From: Aliidiomarina sp047920995
GTDB lineage: Bacteria > Pseudomonadota > Gammaproteobacteria > Enterobacterales > Alteromonadaceae
Length of the DNA stretch: 55,163 bases
Assembly (NCBI RefSeq): GCF_047920995.1
Contig: NZ_JBLRWZ010000018.1
Coordinates: forward strand, 1 to 55,163
Reading direction: 5' to 3'
Below the pieces are notes generated by a model. It did no database searches, had not been told where the DNA came from, and saw nothing but the letters and a program-made list of their open reading frames with translations. The number at the start of each line of letters is the position of its first letter. Position 1 is the stretch's first letter. Shown here in pieces: positions 7,309 to 15,600 of this stretch. Position numbers and translations under genes: made by a program.

Positions 7309-9663
7309 ATGCGCCCTACAATACTTTTCTTCTCCAGCCTGCAAAAATGGCTGATATTAGCCATAGCTGGTTCACTATTAATGGCCTGCAATGATGCGGG
7401 CCGTGATCCTATTCTCGGTGCAGATGGCAATGTTGCACTCGCACCAACTGTAGTAATGGTAACGCCGGCGAACAATGCTACCGATGTTACTATTACGGAT
7501 CCTACAATAACCGCTGAATTCAGCGTTCCGGTAGCCAGTTTGAGCGCTGCCAACTTCACAGTAACATGCGCAAGCCCCTGTACAGCGCCCTCTGGCACCA
7601 TTGAAATGAATTCGGCCAATACTGTGGCTACTTTTGTTATCGCTGAATCTGACATCCTAGAGCCACTCACTGAATATACCGCTACCATCCATACTGCCGC
7701 TAGCAGCGAAACTGGCATCGCCATGGATAGCCCGTACATTTGGCGATTCACCACCGGGGCTGCTCCGATTGTTGATGAGGAAGAAGAAGAGGAGGACGTG
7801 CTTCCACCCCCACCGCCTCCTGCACCAACCGTAATCATGGTAACTCCGGAAAACAATGCAACGAATGTTGATATCGCAAACCCAGCTATAACGGCCGAGT
7901 TCAACGAGCCGGTAGATAGCTTAACCGATGCTGATTTTACGGTTACATGCGCAAGCCCGTGTACGAATGCCTCTGGCACCATTGAAATGAGTGAAGAAAA
8001 TACCTTCGTAACTTTCAACATTGCCGAGTTTGATACTCTTGAACCACTCACTGAATATACGGCCACCATTTATAATGCTACTAGCAGCGAAAGCGGCGTA
8101 ACGATGCAAGACCCGTATATTTGGGAATTCACAACTGGCCGTACGCCAGATACAACTCGCCCACGGGTGGTTGCAACAAATCCGCTAACAACAGATCCAG
8201 GCCCTACTCCAAATGTTCCAGCTAACACGGTTATTTCCGCTGCATTTAGCGAAGAGATGTTAGCTACCACGATCAATGATACGAGCTTTATTGTTACCTG
8301 TGAGTTGCCATGTGCATCACCTGCAGGCGCCGTGTCATATGTGTCTGGATCTAACAGTGCTGTATTTACACCAGAAGAAAACCTTGCTGAAGGCGCAACA
8401 TACACCGCTACAGTTACTAGTGACGTTACCGATTTAGCGGGTAATCGGCTTGCTGGTAACCAAGCCCCTAGCACAAGTGCTAGTGATTACATCTGGGCAT
8501 TCACTACGATGGCAGCCATTGAGCCAGAGTTTATTTCTATCCTCTCTACCGATCCAATTGATGGTGGTGTAATTGCGGTTTGTGAGAACGCCAGTATTAA
8601 TGCAACCTTCGATATACCTTCTGGCCTGCGCCTTAATCCAGAAACCGTTAACAACATGACCTTTCTGATTGTTGAAAACAACGAACCAACGAATACCGTA
8701 GCCGCTGAATCTATCAAAGTTGATTTAGATACCGGCACCATCATTACCTTTATTCCAGAAAGCGACCTCGTGGAAGGCATGATTTACCGCGCTACGATCG
8801 TAGGTGGAGAAAATGGCGTGAAAGATCTAATGCTTCCTGGCAATCAACTGGAAGAAGATTTCGTTTGGACCTTTACATCAGAAGAGCCTGTTGATGGCTG
8901 TTTACAACCAGCGGATCTTGGCAGTGCTGCACCATTTGGTACATTCGGTGGCAGTGCAGGCGTAACCAATCAGGGTTTACTCACCATTATTAATGGCGAT
9001 TTAGGCACTACGGCTACATCAACATTAGTAACTGGTTTTGTTTCTGAGCCTGGCTGTGAATATACCATTACAACGTTAAATGAAGGCCAAGTGAACGGTA
9101 AAATCTTTACCGCGCCACCGCCGCCAACCGTTGCTTGCCCGCAAGATGGTACTGCAGCTACCGAGGCCATCGCGATTCAGGCGCGCCTTGATGCTGAAGC
9201 GGCATTCATCGCGCTTTCACCTGCCAATATGCCAGGTGGACAAGATCCAGGTAATGATAATCTTGGCAGTCTTACCTTAACGCCAGGTATTTATACCGCC
9301 CCAAGTGGCTCATTCATGATCCAAGGTGGCGACCTAACCTTAGATGCGCAAGGTAATCAAAATGCCGTATGGGTTTTCCAAATGGCAACCACGCTTACGG
9401 TAGGCGGCCCCGGTGCTGATTTCCCACAAAGTGTAACGCTTATCAATGGCGCTCAAGCAAAGAACATCTTCTGGCAAGTTGGCAGCGCAGCAACAATTAA
9501 TGCAGCAGGTGGTGGCACCATGAAAGGCACCATAATCGCGCAAGATGGCGTGAGCATTTCAACCGCTGGCAACGTGAACATCGTTACTTTAGATGGTAGA
9601 GCGTTGTCGCTTACCGCCTCGGTTACGGTTGTAAATACCGTGATTAACGTACCTGCAGAGTAA
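7309..9663 (+). CDS. Lipoprotein with tandem Ig-like domains and C-terminal ice-binding (DUF3494) domain
   Basis: A 784-residue exported lipoprotein. The signal peptide ends in the lipobox SLLMAC (Cys27). Four Big_5-type Ig-like domains follow at about 45-150, 172-277, 281-397 and 400-520, each ending in a YIW-x-FTT or similar strand; domains 1 and 2 are near duplicates joined by an acidic-proline linker (six consecutive Glu, then six consecutive Pro). Residues from about 528 form a DUF3494 beta-solenoid: the ADLGSAAPFGTFGGSAGVTN opening, an LTPGIYTAPSG motif and GGGTMKGTIIAQDGVS. DUF3494 proteins bind ice, and in cell-surface forms are thought to anchor cells to ice or act as adhesins. It is followed by an outer-membrane OmpA protein 35 bases later. 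Ice binding itself cannot be proven from sequence, since the family also contains members with weak activity. Confidence 0.88.
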   Translation: MRPTILFFSSLQKWLILAIAGSLLMACNDAGRDPILGADGNVALAPTVVMVTPANNATDVTITDPTITAEFSVPVASLSAANFTVTCASPCTAPSGTIEMNSANTVATFVIAESDILEPLTEYTATIHTAASSETGIAMDSPYIWRFTTGAAPIVDEEEEEEDVLPPPPPPAPTVIMVTPENNATNVDIANPAITAEFNEPVDSLTDADFTVTCASPCTNASGTIEMSEENTFVTFNIAEFDTLEPLTEYTATIYNATSSESGVTMQDPYIWEFTTGRTPDTTRPRVVATNPLTTDPGPTPNVPANTVISAAFSEEMLATTINDTSFIVTCELPCASPAGAVSYVSGSNSAVFTPEENLAEGATYTATVTSDVTDLAGNRLAGNQAPSTSASDYIWAFTTMAAIEPEFISILSTDPIDGGVIAVCENASINATFDIPSGLRLNPETVNNMTFLIVENNEPTNTVAAESIKVDLDTGTIITFIPESDLVEGMIYRATIVGGENGVKDLMLPGNQLEEDFVWTFTSEEPVDGCLQPADLGSAAPFGTFGGSAGVTNQGLLTIINGDLGTTATSTLVTGFVSEPGCEYTITTLNEGQVNGKIFTAPPPPTVACPQDGTAATEAIAIQARLDAEAAFIALSPANMPGGQDPGNDNLGSLTLTPGIYTAPSGSFMIQGGDLTLDAQGNQNAVWVFQMATTLTVGGPGADFPQSVTLINGAQAKNIFWQVGSAATINAAGGGTMKGTIIAQDGVSISTAGNVNIVTLDGRALSLTASVTVVNTVINVPAE
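7441..8142 (+). repeat. Direct repeat encoding Ig-like domains 1 and 2
   Basis: Two in-frame copies of an Ig-like unit begin at 7441 and 7822, a period of 381 bases (127 residues) including the linker. Shared protein blocks are APTV-x-MVTP, FTVTCASPCT, SGTIEM and EPLTEYTATI. The copies differ at many third positions, so the duplication is not recent. Confidence 0.85.
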
Positions 9664-9698
9664 TAGATAAAGCGCACACGCTTTTAGTGGAGAACAAA

Positions 9699-11144
9699 AT
9701 GAAAACGATTATAAAAACACAGGCGATTGTTACTCTTGCTCTACTTGGCATCACAATGCCAGCTCTAGCAACCGAACAAAACCGATGGTACTTCGGCGCA
9801 GGCGGTGGGCTTACGCTCGCCAACATCGCCCAGCAAGAAATTATTGCCGACCTACTTGGGGCCGGTTATGAAACAACTGAGTTTCGCGATAACGATAGTG
9901 ATTTCGGTTACAAGCTCTATGTAGGTTACCAATTCAACCCATACCTCGCTCTTGAAGGGGGGTATTTTGATCTTGGTGAATTTGATTACACCGCAACTAC
10001 CATTCCCGCGGGCACTAAAACCGGCTCCTTGAGTTTTAGTGGTTGGAATATGGATGCAGTAGGAACAATTACATTAACCGAGCGCTCTTCACTGATCGCC
10101 CGGGTGGGTTTGCATGAAGGCACAACAAAAACCCAATTCGCCGGCACAGGCGCGGTTAACGTGCTGAACTCGGATTATCGCAACAAAGACATTGATTACA
10201 AAATTGGTGTTGGCTATCAATATAAAGTAAATGATGCTTGGAGCTTACGCTTAGAAGCGGAACGTTTTCGTATTGATGATGCTGTGGGCAATACCGGCCA
10301 TGTAGATCTGTATTCACTGAATGTGGTTTACCGCTTTGGTACTCGTAAACATGCGCCAGTAGCCGCAACCCCGCCGCCGCCAGTACAACAGCCCGCGCCG
10401 CGTCCAATAGCAGTAGCAACTGAGCAATACTGCAGCGAACTGGGTATCCAATTTGAGATTGGTAATGAAAATATTGAGCGAGTAAACCGAGAGCCAATCT
10501 TAGTTCTTGCTACATTCTTAGAAAAGTACCCTGATACTACTGCAATCATTCAAGGGCATACCGATAACGTTGGTACCGCAGCTGATAATCAGCGTTTATC
10601 TGAGCAGCGTGCAAGTAGCCTACGCAATTACTTAATAGGTGAGCATGGCATTAACGCAAGCCGCTTAACGGCCGTTGGCTTCGGTGAAAGCCAGCCGATT
10701 GCCAGCAATAGCACCACCCAGGGGCAACAAGCGAATCGCCGAATTAACACCGTAATTGATTGTGCTACCGATATTGCTGGCCTCAGCACACTGCCAGCGC
10801 GCACAACATTGGCGATGGCACTTGAATTCGAGGTAGAAAGTTCAGCTGTGCAATCGAAGTATCATTTACAATTAGAAAGCGTTGCAAAATATATGCAACT
10901 CAACCCTGATGTGATGGTTACGCTCGAAGGGCATACCGACAATGCGAATCCTGCTACTGCGCAAAGAATATCGCAAGAACGAGCACAAAGCGTAGCGGAT
11001 TATCTTGTGCGAACGCTTAAAGTTGATCGTTCACGTTTGCATGTTGAAGGGTTCGGTGCAACACGCCGCGATACATACAATATCACTGCTTCGCACCGCC
11101 AAGAAAATCGCCGTGTAAATATCGTAATTGGTTACCCTAACTAA
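9699..11144 (+). CDS. Outer-membrane beta-barrel protein with two OmpA-like peptidoglycan-binding domains
   Basis: A protein of about 481 residues from the ATG at 9699, chosen because GGAG lies six bases ahead and the next 24 residues form a clean signal peptide ending PALA; an upstream in-frame GTG at 9687 is less likely. Residues after the signal to about 210 form an OmpA-like eight-strand barrel (WYFGAGGGLTLANI, YVGYQFNPYLALEGGYFDLG). A Pro-rich linker follows, then two OmpA C-terminal domains, each with HTDN and a late NRR-I/V-N motif that bind diaminopimelate of peptidoglycan. Tandem OmpA domains are less common than one. It lies 35 bases behind the ice-binding lipoprotein and ends at a strong terminator, so the two are probably co-transcribed. 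Confidence 0.88.
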   Translation: MKTIIKTQAIVTLALLGITMPALATEQNRWYFGAGGGLTLANIAQQEIIADLLGAGYETTEFRDNDSDFGYKLYVGYQFNPYLALEGGYFDLGEFDYTATTIPAGTKTGSLSFSGWNMDAVGTITLTERSSLIARVGLHEGTTKTQFAGTGAVNVLNSDYRNKDIDYKIGVGYQYKVNDAWSLRLEAERFRIDDAVGNTGHVDLYSLNVVYRFGTRKHAPVAATPPPPVQQPAPRPIAVATEQYCSELGIQFEIGNENIERVNREPILVLATFLEKYPDTTAIIQGHTDNVGTAADNQRLSEQRASSLRNYLIGEHGINASRLTAVGFGESQPIASNSTTQGQQANRRINTVIDCATDIAGLSTLPARTTLAMALEFEVESSAVQSKYHLQLESVAKYMQLNPDVMVTLEGHTDNANPATAQRISQERAQSVADYLVRTLKVDRSRLHVEGFGATRRDTYNITASHRQENRRVNIVIGYPN

Positions 11145-11163
11145 TTACTGCCGATTATGAATA

Positions 11164-11206
11164 AAAACGTGTGTTGAGGAATCATTCCCAACACACGTTT
11201 TTTTTG
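11164..11206 (+). terminator. Rho-independent terminator after the OmpA gene
   Basis: A perfect 13-base stem (AAAACGTGTGTTG at 11164-11176 pairing with 11189-11201) followed by a run of T. The matching A run on the left side means it can also act on the minus strand, stopping the convergent Crp/Fnr-type gene. Confidence 0.9.
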
Positions 11207-11212
11207 CTTGAG

Positions 11213-11977
11213 TTAGTAGTTAGGTGTGTAGTGCAATAATCGATTGCATTCTACTTTAACAACCTCATAGCACTCACAGCTTAGCTTCTCGAGCGCTGGC
11301 CGATTGATTATGGTTAAACAGCCTCGATGATATTCAATAATACCCGCTTTTTGTAATTTTCCTGCCGCTACCGATACCCCTTCCCTGCGCACTCCTAACA
11401 TATTAGCAATGAGCTCTTGGGTCATGGTAAGTACGTTGGTTGGAATTCTATCGAGTGATAACAACAACCATCGGCACAATTGTTGATCCACAGAGTGGTG
11501 GCGATTACATACCGCAGTTTGCGCCATCTGGGTCATGAGCGATTGCGTATAGAGCAGAAATAGGGAGCGGAATTCCTTGCTTCGATCAAATTCCTCTTTT
11601 AACACCTGAGCAGGCAACCGATAAGCCGCGCCTGCACTTTGCACTACTGCTCGATGTGGCGTGCTATCACCACCCAAAAAGAGTGATTTGCCCATCATGC
11701 CATCATTACCGATAACCGAAATCTCTGCTGAATCACCGTTTTCCATCACATAAACCAATGAGATTATTGAGTTAGTTGGGAAAATAGCATATTTAATTTT
11801 TTCGCCAGATTCATATAGCGATTCCCCCAGCGGTAAATCCACTACTTCTAAATGTGGCTTTATCCGTACTTTCACCATTTCGGGTAACGCACTCAATAAG
11901 TAGTTTTGTTCGCATGTTGATTCTGGAAACTCCCCGTTGTCCATCATCTGTATTGAATCCATGGAAGATTTCCCCAA
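11213..11977 (-). CDS. Crp/Fnr family transcriptional regulator
   Basis: A 254-residue regulator with an N-terminal cyclic-nucleotide-binding-type beta-roll (LPLGESLYESGEKIKYAIFP, EISVIGNDGMMG) and a C-terminal winged helix-turn-helix (LTMTQELIANMLGVRREGVS). The Fnr iron-sulfur cysteine cluster at the N-terminus is missing and typical cAMP contacts are not obvious, so the signal is unknown. The LRVRREGVS recognition region resembles Crp/Fnr proteins common in environmental proteobacteria. A CECYEVVKVEC stretch near the end has three cysteines that might sense redox state. It is convergent with the OmpA gene and divergent from the glutathione peroxidase gene across about 300 bases, which makes the peroxidase a possible target. 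Confidence 0.88.
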   Translation of the reverse strand: MGKSSMDSIQMMDNGEFPESTCEQNYLLSALPEMVKVRIKPHLEVVDLPLGESLYESGEKIKYAIFPTNSIISLVYVMENGDSAEISVIGNDGMMGKSLFLGGDSTPHRAVVQSAGAAYRLPAQVLKEEFDRSKEFRSLFLLYTQSLMTQMAQTAVCNRHHSVDQQLCRWLLLSLDRIPTNVLTMTQELIANMLGVRREGVSVAAGKLQKAGIIEYHRGCLTIINRPALEKLSCECYEVVKVECNRLLHYTPNY

Positions 11978-12279
11978 TGTTGGACAGCACGTTTATATAC
12001 TGGCGGTTCAGTAATTTTGGTGGCTAGTTATACTCGAGTAATACAACAACTACAACGCAAATCAGGCCTTACTTCCACCTTTACGAGTTATTAACATTCA
12101 GCTATTAACTTAAGTTATTGTTAAATAACCCGATAAACGTAGTAACTTCGGGTCATACTTTAGCACCCTGAAATTTTCCAATAACCTCAAGGCAAATGTG
12201 ATCTATATCGTCCATTTTGAACTACTATAAATGCTACTATTTCTTTATTAATGCGTGCTTAATCACGCGTAGGCTTATC
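11978..12279. other. Divergent intergenic region, Crp/Fnr-type gene and glutathione peroxidase
   Basis: About 300 AT-rich bases with no convincing gene. It contains a central palindrome TACTCGAGTA at 12031-12040, extendable to 18 bases with two mismatched pairs at 12027-12044, and near 12090-12130 several copies of TATTAAC or its complement. These are candidate regulator sites. The start of the peroxidase reading frame upstream of 12280 is open but has no support. Confidence 0.5.
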
Positions 12280-12936
12280 ATGAAAAATATCGTGCAAAAT
12301 AACCTTACTATGGTGGGTTTTACTGCCCCTACAGCAGCTAAAATTGCAGCATATATGTTGCTACTAGTGCTTGCCGCTTTCGCCTCATTCAATGGGCACG
12401 CCCAAGAACGTTCGGCCTCAAATAGGGCGCAGTTCTCGCAAACCGAACAAGGCTGTTTAGATACGTTTAACCACTCCTTACGTGCACTACACTCTACAGA
12501 ACAGCATGATTTATGCGAGCTTACTAAAGATAAAGTGGTGCTCGTGGTGAATACCGCAAGCCAATGTGGTTACACCGGGCAGTTTGCAGATTTAGAAGCG
12601 CTCTACCAAGAGTATCAATCGCAAGGCCTTGTTATTCTTGGCTTTCCTTCAGATAGCTTTCGCCAAGAGCATGCCGACGAAGCGGCAACCGCTGATGTTT
12701 GCTTTCGTAATTTCGGGGTAAGCTTTCCGATGATGGCCACCTCATCAGTTACAGGTAACAATGCCAACAACATCTTTAAAACACTTACCCAAGCTACTAG
12801 CGAAGCGCCCGGCTGGAACTTTCATAAGTACCTAATTTCTGCGAATGGCGAGCAAGTTACCAGCTTCGCCAGTGCGGTAAAACCTACCAATGGGGTAATA
12901 GTTAAAGCAGTTGAAGAGCTATTAAAAGCGCGGTAA
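12280..12936 (+). CDS. Exported glutathione peroxidase family protein
   Basis: A 218-residue protein from the ATG at 12280; the frame is open to 12217 but the extra residues look like non-coding sequence. A hydrophobic segment at about 24-38 followed by GHAQ looks like a signal peptide, so the enzyme should act in the periplasm. The peroxidase triad is recognisable: NTASQCGYTGQ with C96, Q129 in SFRQEH, and W179 in APGWNFHKYLI. It uses Cys rather than selenocysteine; such enzymes usually take electrons from thioredoxin-like donors to reduce hydroperoxides. The second block reads LGFPSDSF instead of the common LGFPCNQF, so the usual resolving or structural Cys is replaced. It stands alone, divergent from the Crp/Fnr-type regulator. 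Confidence 0.85.
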   Translation: MKNIVQNNLTMVGFTAPTAAKIAAYMLLLVLAAFASFNGHAQERSASNRAQFSQTEQGCLDTFNHSLRALHSTEQHDLCELTKDKVVLVVNTASQCGYTGQFADLEALYQEYQSQGLVILGFPSDSFRQEHADEAATADVCFRNFGVSFPMMATSSVTGNNANNIFKTLTQATSEAPGWNFHKYLISANGEQVTSFASAVKPTNGVIVKAVEELLKAR

Positions 12937-13007
12937 TTCGTAAAGTTTTTAGTTACCAGAGCGGACACACAAAGCAATGAGCACTGCATATTACCCCCAG
13001 CAAAACA

Positions 13008-13038
13008 GGCAGCTAGTAGCAACTAGCTGCCCGCTTAT
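13008..13038 (-). terminator. Terminator of the choloylglycine-hydrolase-like gene
   Basis: A perfect 10-base stem (GGCAGCTAGT at 13008-13017 and its complement at 13022-13031) with a four-base loop, ten bases beyond the stop codon of the minus-strand gene and followed on that strand by TGTTTTGC. It also lies about 70 bases behind the convergent peroxidase gene. Confidence 0.7.
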
Positions 13039-13041
13039 CTG

Positions 13042-14094
13042 CTACAAGCCCTGAAACTCGAATGGCGCTGAAGCTACAAAGTTAGCACTAGCCTCACCTG
13101 CGTAGATTTGCCCCTCATCCAACGCCAGCTTTTTCACCTCAGCGCCAGCACTGAAGTTCACTTTGCTGAAATCTACCCAAACGGTATTTGGCGTAAGTAC
13201 ATTCTCGAAGTAGTACACCAAATTACGCTGATCTGCCACTACGCGCCAACGCGTATTCGATAAGTGTGGCTCTTCTGGCGTGCCGATACCATAGGGTACT
13301 GATACGTTGCGCACTACGCTAAATACACTCGCGGCAGCAATTTGCGGATCGCTCGTTTGCGGAATCATATCTAAATAGTACGAAGCTCGCACAAAACGAT
13401 CAGCCGCTTTACCGGTGCCAGGCAAAAACGCTTTACCAGGTACACTTTGCCAATAGCTCTTTATCGCCAGCTGTTCCGCAAAAGGTGGATCGTTGGTCAT
13501 TACTTGGTAATCGCGGCTATGGTGGATTTCTAACTTACCGCCAATATATTCAAATATGGCGCTATCACCGCTAGCATCTGAGAGTGATAAATGCACAGTG
13601 GTGAACTTATCCGTGCCGGGTATAAAATCAGAAACAATCGCAAAAGGTACGTCGGCAAAAAACTCAACTGCCTCGGCCACGGTAGCAAAGTTATCTAACG
13701 TATACTGTGCCCACGCTGAAATGGTAAGCCCTGGGGCATCGCCGTACTGATCAAATTCTGGATATTCAGAGGCTACTAACCATAACAAGTTGGCTACCAA
13801 ACCTTTTTCATTCATACCATCTGGGGTAGCAATATCCCACGAGCTAGCGGCAACGCTGCCATATTTTGAGCGCCAAGTAATAGAATTTGGCCCTACTTGG
13901 CCATGCCGCTCCATACCACGTGGGAAAATCCATAGGTTGGCGGGAATATCAATTGAGAAATCCATACTGCGGCCAGTAAGCACGGTATCATTTGGGCCTA
14001 AATAAACCAAACGAGTGCAAGCCTCTGCTGGGGTTGGCGAGGCAACAACAGCTGCAAAAATTGCGGCCGCTAGTGTAGAAACAACTTTTTTCAT
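13042..14094 (-). CDS. Exported choloylglycine hydrolase family (Ntn) amidase
   Basis: A 350-residue linear-amide C-N hydrolase of the choloylglycine/penicillin V acylase family. The signal peptide MKKVVSTLAAAIFA... ends at PAEA, and removal exposes Cys26 of ACTRLVY, the N-terminal nucleophile. The family motif GRSMDFSID follows at about residue 41, and later NDPPFAEQL and NTRWRVVADQ match the conserved Asn and Arg regions. Related Gram-negative enzymes hydrolyse acyl-homoserine lactones, penicillin V or bile salts in the periplasm; the substrate cannot be told from sequence. It lies 114 bases behind sufE but has its own promoter and terminator, so it is probably a single-gene unit. Confidence 0.87.
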   Translation of the reverse strand: MKKVVSTLAAAIFAAVVASPTPAEACTRLVYLGPNDTVLTGRSMDFSIDIPANLWIFPRGMERHGQVGPNSITWRSKYGSVAASSWDIATPDGMNEKGLVANLLWLVASEYPEFDQYGDAPGLTISAWAQYTLDNFATVAEAVEFFADVPFAIVSDFIPGTDKFTTVHLSLSDASGDSAIFEYIGGKLEIHHSRDYQVMTNDPPFAEQLAIKSYWQSVPGKAFLPGTGKAADRFVRASYYLDMIPQTSDPQIAAASVFSVVRNVSVPYGIGTPEEPHLSNTRWRVVADQRNLVYYFENVLTPNTVWVDFSKVNFSAGAEVKKLALDEGQIYAGEASANFVASAPFEFQGL

Positions 14095-14127
14095 ATCAGC
14101 ATACTCTCTATCAATAAGGTTACCCCA

Positions 14128-14156
14128 TTAATAGGTAATAGCTGTTATGGTGTCAA
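14128..14156 (-). promoter_or_regulatory. Sigma70-type promoter for the choloylglycine-hydrolase-like gene
   Basis: On the minus strand TTGACA (14151-14156) is followed after 17 bases by TATTAA (14128-14133), about 33 bases ahead of the start codon. A full-consensus -35 with correct spacing supports expression independent of suf. Confidence 0.75.
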
Positions 14157-14208
14157 ACTGTAATAACCATACTAGAAACATCCAGAAATGAGCCGCAAAA
14201 GGCTGCTT

Positions 14209-14619
14209 TTAGGCTGCAGCCTCAGCGTGGGCTCTGATTTTTGCCACAATTGCGCGTAAGCCATTACCGCGGGTAGGGCTAATATGCTGCTCTAAATCGA
14301 GGGTTTGGAAGTACTGATCAATATCAAAGGCTAAAATTTCGCTCGGTGTACGCTGGTTATATACCGACATCACCAAACCTAATAAACCTTTCACGATCAT
14401 GGCGTCACTATCTACCGAAAATTCCAATTTGCCATCGTTGTTTTTGCTGATTAGCCACACATCGCTTTGGCAACCTTTCACTTTATAGATATCCAGCCGT
14501 TGTTCCGGGCTAAGCGCAGGAAGCGCTTTGCCTAAATCGATAATGTATTCGTAACGATTTTCCCAATCATCGAGAAACTCTAAATCTTCTAAGATTTCTT
14601 CATGGCTTGGTAATTTCAT
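14209..14619 (-). CDS. sufE: SufE sulfur acceptor for SufS
   Basis: A 136-residue SufE from the ATG at 14619, preceded by AGGA six bases earlier; a longer frame exists only with a TTG start at 14676. The conserved Cys50 in KVKGCQSDVWL accepts persulfide sulfur from SufS and passes it to the SufBCD scaffold; the numbering matches E. coli Cys51. Other family blocks are LLGLVMSVYNQRTP and a terminal SPTRGNGL. The last gene of the suf operon here, 77 bases behind sufT. Confidence 0.93.
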   Translation of the reverse strand: MKLPSHEEILEDLEFLDDWENRYEYIIDLGKALPALSPEQRLDIYKVKGCQSDVWLISKNNDGKLEFSVDSDAMIVKGLLGLVMSVYNQRTPSEILAFDIDQYFQTLDLEQHISPTRGNGLRAIVAKIRAHAEAAA

Positions 14620-14696
14620 AACGCGTCCTAGTTTATCGATTTCAGTTTTGTACGGAAGGTTGTATACATTCGGCAAGAGCTTTTTAATGGCGGTAG

Positions 14697-15227
14697 TTAA
14701 AAGAACATGCCGGTTTCAAGCTGCGCTTCTTCGCTCATCATTTCGCGAGACCAGGCTGGGTCAAACACAAGATCAACTTGCACATCACGCACATTCGGTA
14801 CCATCGCTACGCGTAATTCCACATCGCCAACGAGTACCGGCCCCATGCCACAACCGGGAGCTGTGAGCGTCATCTCAATATTCACAATGCCGGTATCTTG
14901 ATGGATATCTACCTTATAGATCAGCCCCAAAGATACGAGGTTAATGGGAATTTCTGGGTCGTAGATACTTTCTAGCGCTTCCCAAACCTGATCCGGATTA
15001 ATGTTGCCATCACCGGCATCTTCGAAATCCAGCACCAGTGCTTGGCGGCCAATCGCATCGGCATCAGTGCCATCAATGCGGTACATATTACCTTTCCAAG
15101 TTACGGTATAATTACCGCCTAACTCTTGGGTAAGGGTAACGAATTCGCCTTGTGGTATTATTTGTTTCTCGCCTTGCGGCACGCGCCGAGCACGCACCTC
15201 ACGCGAGGTAGCCATCATTTTTTGCAT
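14697..15227 (-). CDS. sufT: SufT, DUF59/MIP18-type Fe-S assembly factor
   Basis: A 176-residue protein with an N-terminal SufT-specific part (RVPQGEKQIIPQGEFVTLTQELG) and a C-terminal DUF59 domain (VWEALESIYDPEIPINLVSLGLIY, LTAPGCGMGPVLVGDVE, and VFDPAWSREMMSEEAQLETGMF). The DUF59 cysteine in APGCGM is present. SufT proteins aid maturation of Fe-S proteins under high demand. Its start overlaps the sufA stop by one base (TAATG), and other in-frame ATGs at 15218 and 15215 are possible starts. Position between sufA and sufE supports the assignment. Confidence 0.92.
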   Translation of the reverse strand: MQKMMATSREVRARRVPQGEKQIIPQGEFVTLTQELGGNYTVTWKGNMYRIDGTDADAIGRQALVLDFEDAGDGNINPDQVWEALESIYDPEIPINLVSLGLIYKVDIHQDTGIVNIEMTLTAPGCGMGPVLVGDVELRVAMVPNVRDVQVDLVFDPAWSREMMSEEAQLETGMFF

Positions 15228-15586
15228 TAATTATTCACACTAAAACTTTCACCACAGCCACACATATCAGCTACGTTCGGGTTATTAAACTTCACCACAC
15301 CATTTATGCCTTCGCGCACATAATCAATTTCTGTGTTGCGCAGTAAATTCACCGAATCGCTGGCAATCGCCACGATTAGGTTGTTATTTACCTGCACCAC
15401 TTCATCATCGCTTGCCGGCGCCTCTGCCATATCCAGCACATAAGCGTAGCCAGTGCAGCCGTTCACTTTCGTGCTTACACGCACAATTTTACCCGGCTCA
15501 TTTGCCAACTTATTGGTGAAATGCCGCACCGCACTCTCGGTGAGCGTTATAATATCTTTGCTTGGAATATACGCTTCAACAGACAT
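15227..15586 (-). CDS. sufA: SufA/IscA A-type Fe-S carrier
   Basis: A 119-residue HesB/IscA family protein with the three cluster-binding cysteines: C44 in NGCTGYAYV and C108, C110 in DMCGCGESF. The first motif has T where SGCSG is usual, and K-V-N precedes it. It would receive a cluster from SufBCD and carry it to apo-proteins. It begins 14 bases behind the sufS stop with a GGAG-type site, and its stop shares a base with the sufT start. Confidence 0.93.
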   Translation of the reverse strand: MSVEAYIPSKDIITLTESAVRHFTNKLANEPGKIVRVSTKVNGCTGYAYVLDMAEAPASDDEVVQVNNNLIVAIASDSVNLLRNTEIDYVREGINGVVKFNNPNVADMCGCGESFSVNN

Positions 15587-15600
15587 AATTTGCCTCCAGC

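Noticed and set aside
7777..7822. Purine run then pyrimidine run looking like a simple-sequence repeat
   Set aside because: It encodes the Glu-rich and Pro-rich interdomain linker of the lipoprotein; mixed codons make slippage-based phase variation unlikely.
7290..8069. 259-codon open frame on the minus strand opposite the Ig domains
   Set aside because: It is the antisense of a clearly coding repeat region. Its translation is low-complexity Ser/Val/Gly and it has no family resemblance or ribosome site.
12217..12279. Upstream extension of the glutathione peroxidase frame
   Set aside because: The 21 extra residues are Tyr/Cys/Phe-rich and precede a good signal peptide that begins at 12280, so they are more likely untranslated leader.
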